The notes below the pieces were generated by a model that was not told the origin of the DNA, did no database searches, and was given only the letters and a program-made list of their open reading frames with translations. From assembly GCA_934394855.1 (NCBI GenBank), contig CAKRRH010000012.1, forward strand, positions 1 to 46,101: a stretch of DNA of 46,101 nucleotides, given 5' to 3'. A program made the position numbers and the translations under genes. Below are positions 42,461 to 46,101 of this stretch, in pieces. The first letter of the stretch is position 1, and every line of letters starts with the position of its first letter. This stretch comes from an uncultured Eubacteriales bacterium. Its GTDB lineage: Bacteria; Bacillota; Clostridia; Oscillospirales; Acutalibacteraceae.

Positions 42461-43261
42461 ATGAACGAATATTTTAAATATGACGACAGCGACATCTCGG
42501 CGCATTTCAGCAGCACCGATTTTCCCGACCCGAAAAGCTTTTCAATGCATACACATGACAAGTGCGAGTTGTATTATTTTTCGGAAGGCAAGGGGAGTTT
42601 TAAAATTGAGGGTAACAGCTATCCGCTAAAACCGAATGACATTTTGATAATGCGGCCGAACGAGGCGCATTATATCGAAATCGACGGCAGTAAAAAATAT
42701 ACCCGATTTGCGATACATTTTGACCCGAATCTGTTTTCGAAAATTGACCCAAACGGCGTTCTTTTGCAGCCGTTTTTTAACCGTGAGAGCGGAATCGGAA
42801 ATTTGTACCGTGAAGAAATGTTTGAAAACATGAACTGCAAAAGATATATCGAGGCAATGACGGCACGGTGCGTTGACCGCAGAGTCGGTCTGCTTGCAAA
42901 TTTGCTGCCTCTCTTAAACGAGCTGTCGGCGGCATATCACAACGGGCATTATGACGATTATTCCGACTCGGTTTCGCATAAAATCGTCGGTTACATCAAT
43001 CGGCATATTACCGAAAACATCACGCTTGACTTACTTTGCGATGAATTTTTCATCAGCAAGCCGCAGCTTTGCCGAATATTCAAAAAATCGACCGGCTCAA
43101 CCGTGTGGAATTATATTACCGTCAAGCGAATCGTCACCGCAAAAGACATGATCGCCTCGGGCGTTCCGCCTGTAAAAGCGGCAGAAAGCTGCGGATTTAA
43201 CGATTATTCGGTGTTTTACAGAGCGTACAAAAAGCAATATGGCTCATCGCCGTCAAAATGA
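42461..43261 (+). CDS. AraC family transcriptional regulator
   Basis: A 266-aa regulator with an N-terminal cupin sensor (SMHTHDKCELYYFSEGKGSF, then YPLKPNDILIMRPNEAH) and two HTH motifs at about 170-266 (ITLDLLCDEFFISKPQLCRIFKKSTGSTV; AAESCGFNDYSVFYRAYKKQYGSSP). AGAGGGTGAG precedes the ATG. It is divergent from uxaC and is the natural candidate to activate the hexuronate operon in response to a uronate. Confidence 0.92.
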   Translation: MNEYFKYDDSDISAHFSSTDFPDPKSFSMHTHDKCELYYFSEGKGSFKIEGNSYPLKPNDILIMRPNEAHYIEIDGSKKYTRFAIHFDPNLFSKIDPNGVLLQPFFNRESGIGNLYREEMFENMNCKRYIEAMTARCVDRRVGLLANLLPLLNELSAAYHNGHYDDYSDSVSHKIVGYINRHITENITLDLLCDEFFISKPQLCRIFKKSTGSTVWNYITVKRIVTAKDMIASGVPPVKAAESCGFNDYSVFYRAYKKQYGSSPSK

Positions 43262-43272
43262 GAGCAAAAAAT

Positions 43273-43308
43273 AACGACCTGAATTTATAATGATTCAAGT
43301 CGTTTTTT
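43273..43308. terminator. terminator between AraC and MATE genes
   Basis: AACGACCTGAAT (43273-43284) pairs with ATTCAAGTCGTT (43293-43304) with one mismatch, then TTTT. It serves the plus-strand AraC gene and perhaps the convergent MATE gene. Confidence 0.75.
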
Positions 43309-43313
43309 ATATA

Positions 43314-44651
43314 TCATTTTTGCCGATAGATCAGCCGTTTTTTCTTAATAAAGTAAAATCCAAATCCGACTGCGTCTGCGACAAACCAGCCGATCGGAAT
43401 CGAGATCCAAATTCCGATCACACCGATTATCGGGGAAAGAATGTATGCGAGCGCCACTCGAAGGCCGAGCGATATTACGGTAAGCACAACAGACATTCCG
43501 GGACGCTTGATTGCACGGTAAAAACCATAGAGCAGGAACAGACAGCCGATTCCGATGTAAAATGCGCCTTCGATTCGTAAATAATTAACGCCTGCTTCGA
43601 TTACAGCCGCTTCATTTTGCGAGATGAATATTCCCATTAACGGTTTTGCGAAAATGAACACCGCAACCGAGATTATGAATGAAAAGGCGGTTGTTAAAAC
43701 GGTGGCTTGCCTGAATCCTTTTTTTAGCCGTTCAGGACTATCTGCACCATAGTTTTGCGCCGCAAATGTCGAAAATGCATTTCCGAAATCCTGAACAGGC
43801 AGATAGGCAAATGTATCAATTTTGACAGCCGCCGCAAACGCCGCCATTATCACTCCGCCAAAGTTGTCAACGAGCCGCTGAATCAGCAAAATGCCGAAAT
43901 TCATCGCCGATTGCTGTGCGCAGGTGAGCGATGATAAATCGAGTATTTCGAGCATTATTTTTCGATTAAACTTCATGTCCTGTTTTTGCGGGATAAACTC
44001 CCTGCACCGAGTGAGCGTATATATCAAAAGCCCAACACCCGAAACATATTGTGCAATCACGGTTGCGCTTGCCGCACCCGCTATGCCGAAGCCCAGCCCC
44101 AACACGAACCAAAGGTCAAGGACAATGTTTAAAACTGCGGATATTCCTAAGAATATTAGCGGCGTTTGCGAATTTCCGACCGCCCTTAACATACAGGCAA
44201 AAAAGTTGTAAAGAGATGTCGCAATGATTCCGATGAAGATGATAATAAGATATTCTCTCATCTGTGCGTAAACATCAACCGGCACTTTCAAAAACGCAAG
44301 TATCGGGTCAATGAAGACAAAGACCGCAATGTTGATTATGATCGTTGCGGCAAAGATTAAAACAAATGCATGAAAAACCGCTTTTTTGAGTGATGAGCGG
44401 TCATTTTTGCCGAAATATATCGAAAAAAGCGCGCCTGCGCCCATTGACAATCCGAGAAAGATTGAAGTTAAAAATGTCATTAGCGTATATGCGCTTCCGA
44501 CAGCGGCGAGCGCATTTTTGCCCAAAACCTGACCGACAATCAGCGTGTCGGCAATGTTATATAGCTGTTGCAAAAGGTTTCCGGCTATCATTGGCAAAGC
44601 AAAAAGTATCAGCGATTTTGAAATGCTTCCCTTTGTTAAATCACGGTACAT
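43314..44651 (-). CDS. MATE family efflux transporter
   Basis: A 445-aa, 12-helix multidrug and toxic compound extrusion protein that exports substrates using Na+ or H+. LFALPMIAGNLLQQLYNIADTLIVGQ and AVGSAYTLMTFLTSIFLGLSMGAG are typical of the NorM/DinF group. ATG 44651 is preferred because GAGGAG lies 11 bases upstream; GTG 44663 would sit directly on that site. Confidence 0.93.
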   Translation of the reverse strand: MYRDLTKGSISKSLILFALPMIAGNLLQQLYNIADTLIVGQVLGKNALAAVGSAYTLMTFLTSIFLGLSMGAGALFSIYFGKNDRSSLKKAVFHAFVLIFAATIIINIAVFVFIDPILAFLKVPVDVYAQMREYLIIIFIGIIATSLYNFFACMLRAVGNSQTPLIFLGISAVLNIVLDLWFVLGLGFGIAGAASATVIAQYVSGVGLLIYTLTRCREFIPQKQDMKFNRKIMLEILDLSSLTCAQQSAMNFGILLIQRLVDNFGGVIMAAFAAAVKIDTFAYLPVQDFGNAFSTFAAQNYGADSPERLKKGFRQATVLTTAFSFIISVAVFIFAKPLMGIFISQNEAAVIEAGVNYLRIEGAFYIGIGCLFLLYGFYRAIKRPGMSVVLTVISLGLRVALAYILSPIIGVIGIWISIPIGWFVADAVGFGFYFIKKKRLIYRQK

Positions 44652-44712
44652 TCGGGTTATCACTCCTCATAACACAATTTTATCACATATTTCCTAAAAC
44701 TTCAATCAAGAT

Positions 44713-44750
44713 AAAATCGGGCAGACCGAAAAAACGATCCGCCCGATTTT
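44713..44750 (-). terminator. terminator of the four-helix-bundle gene
   Basis: AAAATCGGGC (44713-44722) and GCCCGATTTT (44741-44750) form a stem. On the minus strand the right arm is followed by TTTTATCTT. The 130 bases between it and the gene stop at 44890 show nothing recognisable. Confidence 0.75.
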
Positions 44751-44889
44751 CGATTGTTTATTGTTCGGTTTCAGGGTGAATTTTTCCGTCGTCACCCAAA
44801 AAATATATCAAAACCCTAATAATTTTGCGGTTGTCGAAAAACATGATTTGATAGCATGGGATCATGTTACATGTATAAGATGCTTTTCA

Positions 44890-45237
44890 TCAGGTGTTGC
44901 CCTTTGCGGTATTAAGCGATGCAATCAGCATTCTTTTAATTTCTTCTGCAAGCAAAAGTAACTCATCAAATTTATACTCTATTAAATTTGTCCTCTTCAA
45001 AAGAGTAAGCCAATAAATACTTTCACCGGTTTCCTTAAGTGCAATATGTAATTTTGAAATAAAATCTGCCTTGCTGTTACCATATACAGCTTCATTTATA
45101 TTCGCACCTACACTTGTAGCAGAACGAAGTAATTGTTTGGCTATTGTTGTGTCTTTCTTTGCTTTATAAAACTCCTCATAAAACAATACGATTTGAGTTG
45201 CGAAGTCAAGAGATTTATTAAGTAAAGGGCTGTTCAT
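44890..45237 (-). CDS. four helix bundle protein (23S rRNA intervening-sequence/Avd-like family)
   Basis: A 115-aa all-helical protein from ATG 45237, with GAGGTGAG just upstream. SLDFATQIVLFYEEF, QLLRSATSVGANINEAVYGNSKADFISKLHIALKETGES and YWLTLLKRTNLI are the family hallmarks (TIGR02436-type). Relatives are encoded within rRNA intervening sequences or beside diversity-generating retroelements; neither is near. The frame continues upstream to 45411, but no ribosome binding site supports it. Function unknown. Confidence 0.88.
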   Translation of the reverse strand: MNSPLLNKSLDFATQIVLFYEEFYKAKKDTTIAKQLLRSATSVGANINEAVYGNSKADFISKLHIALKETGESIYWLTLLKRTNLIEYKFDELLLLAEEIKRMLIASLNTAKGNT

Positions 45238-45256
45238 CAATCTCACCTCAGATTTA

Positions 45257-45285
45257 ATTATACCATAAATTGTTATTATAATCAA
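45257..45285 (-). promoter_or_regulatory. promoter of the four-helix-bundle gene
   Basis: TTGATT (45285-45280), a 17-bp spacer and TATAAT (45262-45257) on the minus strand, 19 bp before the ATG. Confidence 0.7.
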
Positions 45286-45390
45286 TGCTTTGCTCCGCAA
45301 AGCTACATTTTCTTTTATCTCTTCTCCTTTATCTTTTCTCTGGGAACGGCAATGTGAGATAATAGAGAAAAACGAGTAGATAAAAGTGAA

Positions 45391-45440
45391 AAAAACAAAA
45401 AGAAACAGCAATCTTCTTTCAAAAATTGCCGTTTCTTTTT
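45391..45440 (-). terminator. terminator of the recombinase gene
   Basis: AAAAAGAAACAGCAAT (45397-45412) and ATTGCCGTTTCTTTTT (45425-45440) pair with one mismatch; on the minus strand a TTTTTGTTTTTTT tail follows. The surrounding stretch 45290-45544 has no other feature that I can support. Confidence 0.8.
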
Positions 45441-45544
45441 GTGGGAGGACTATAAAATAGATTTTTTCGCCTTTTTGGGGGTAGTATTTGTTCCCTTACG
45501 AAAAATCTTGAGCTTTCAAGGTTAGGGGCGGAGGTGAGCCGCTG

Positions 45545-46101
45545 TCATTCGGTCAGCGGCTGCACCGATTTAAGACCGCCTTTGAATATTACGGTAATCT
45601 GTTCTTTGGAGTCTACCACTATGCATTCGAGCAGTTGACGGACGATTTGGTCATCGTATTCCATCGGACGGTTCTTTATGCCGTCGAGTATCGTGTAGAT
45701 GTCATCGAGTCTGGATTTTGCGTTTTCTCGCCGCTGTTCAGCGTCGGCTATGCTTTCGAGCTGCTGTTGCAAGCGGCTTTTTTCATTCATAAGCCGAGTT
45801 GCGGTTTCCTCATCAAAGGTTTCGATGGTGTCGGTGGATACTCGGTCGAGCATCTTTTTGAATTCTGCGTCGATTTCGGCGATCCGTATCTGTAGGTCGA
45901 TGCTGTTATCCTCGCTCTTTTCTCCCGCCAAGCCCATGCCGATATGCATCTTTAGTGTCCGCAGCACCTCTGCATTTTGGTTGGCGGTTTCCATGATTGC
46001 CGCCATCACAGCCCGTTGCAGTACGCTTTCCTCTACGGATGGCGAGTTGTGACAGTATTTCTTGGCGTATTCAATGCGGTTGATGCATCGCCACACGATT
46101 T
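45545..46101 (-). CDS. large serine recombinase, C-terminal part (partial at window edge)
   Basis: At least 185 residues of the C-terminus of a large serine recombinase; the frame is open to the window end. WRCINRIEYAKKYCHNSPSVEESVLQRAVMAAI is split here by reading: the Cys residues and the helix that follows are the end of the recombinase zinc ribbon. A coiled coil follows (DLQIRIAEIDAEFKKMLDRV ... ATRLMNEKSRLQQQLESI), then a small beta-rich end (DDQIVRQLLECIVV, QITVIFKGG). The catalytic serine domain lies beyond 46101. Such proteins integrate phages or conjugative elements. Confidence 0.88.
   Translation of the reverse strand, partial: IVWRCINRIEYAKKYCHNSPSVEESVLQRAVMAAIMETANQNAEVLRTLKMHIGMGLAGEKSEDNSIDLQIRIAEIDAEFKKMLDRVSTDTIETFDEETATRLMNEKSRLQQQLESIADAEQRRENAKSRLDDIYTILDGIKNRPMEYDDQIVRQLLECIVVDSKEQITVIFKGGLKSVQPLTE

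Noticed and set aside
668..44663. numerous open frames antisense to the genes
   Set aside because: They lie within well-supported genes, lack ribosome binding sites and show no recognisable domain; they are by-products of codon bias.
44890..45237. a diversity-generating retroelement, because the protein is Avd-like
   Set aside because: No reverse transcriptase, template repeat or variable repeat is in the window; the protein fits the general four-helix-bundle family.

Overview
The window looks like chromosomal DNA of a Gram-positive member of the Clostridia (Firmicutes), probably a gut-type carbohydrate fermenter. The signs are strong GGAGG-type ribosome binding sites, a cysteine T-box leader, frequent TTG starts, intrinsic terminators between convergent units, and the gene set prmC-recA-recX-rimO-pgsA, MurR/RpiR regulation and Etf flavoproteins. 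No rRNA or CRISPR array is present; there is one complete tRNA. All identifications come from reading the sequence and the conceptual translations; no database search was run.

Left edge (1-667): a tRNA-Leu(UAG) gene, preceded by a 77-bp direct repeat that carries a truncated copy of its 5' end, and followed by two 135-bp tandem repeat units made of nested hairpins. 668-11101: a divergent MurR/RpiR regulator and an eight-gene catabolic operon. It encodes an L-fucose-isomerase-like protein, a GlcD-type FAD dehydrogenase, a double-[4Fe-4S] protein, a class II aldolase, a PfkB kinase, an IolB-like isomerase, an FGGY kinase and a compact single-chain EtfB-EtfA. Two matching 19-bp palindromes in the divergent intergenic region are likely RpiR operators. 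This operon is the best candidate for an undescribed system: it seems to join an IolB/IolC/IolJ-like lower pathway to a sugar isomerase/kinase pair and an Etf-linked 2-hydroxyacid dehydrogenase. No transporter lies in the operon.

11158-23889 (minus strand): housekeeping genes. A T-box-controlled cysE-cysS unit is preceded by a long run that reads MreB-like, FG-GAP-like lipoprotein, OmpR-type response regulator, sensor kinase, DUF1385, prmC, recA, recX, rimO, pgsA. 24167-32423 (plus strand): a RraA-family protein with its own strong promoter, a Cthe_2159-like membrane-anchored beta-helix protein behind a structured intergenic region, then a 53-aa protein, an FkbM methyltransferase, an FAD-dependent oxidoreductase, mnmE and a GH16 lipoprotein.

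32490-42336 (minus strand): a small EamA protein, then a hexuronate operon transcribed in the order uxaC, uxuA, SDR fructuronate-reductase-like, two sugar isomerase/epimerases, Gfo/Idh, nucleoside hydrolase, Gfo/Idh, GH28-like beta-helix protein. A divergent AraC regulator (42461) probably controls it. UxaC, the SDR and UxuA would take glucuronate to 2-keto-3-deoxygluconate; with the GH28-like and Cthe_2159-like proteins this points towards acidic plant polysaccharide use.

43314-46101: a MATE transporter, a four-helix-bundle protein and, cut by the window edge, the C-terminus of a large serine recombinase, marking the start of a mobile element to the right.
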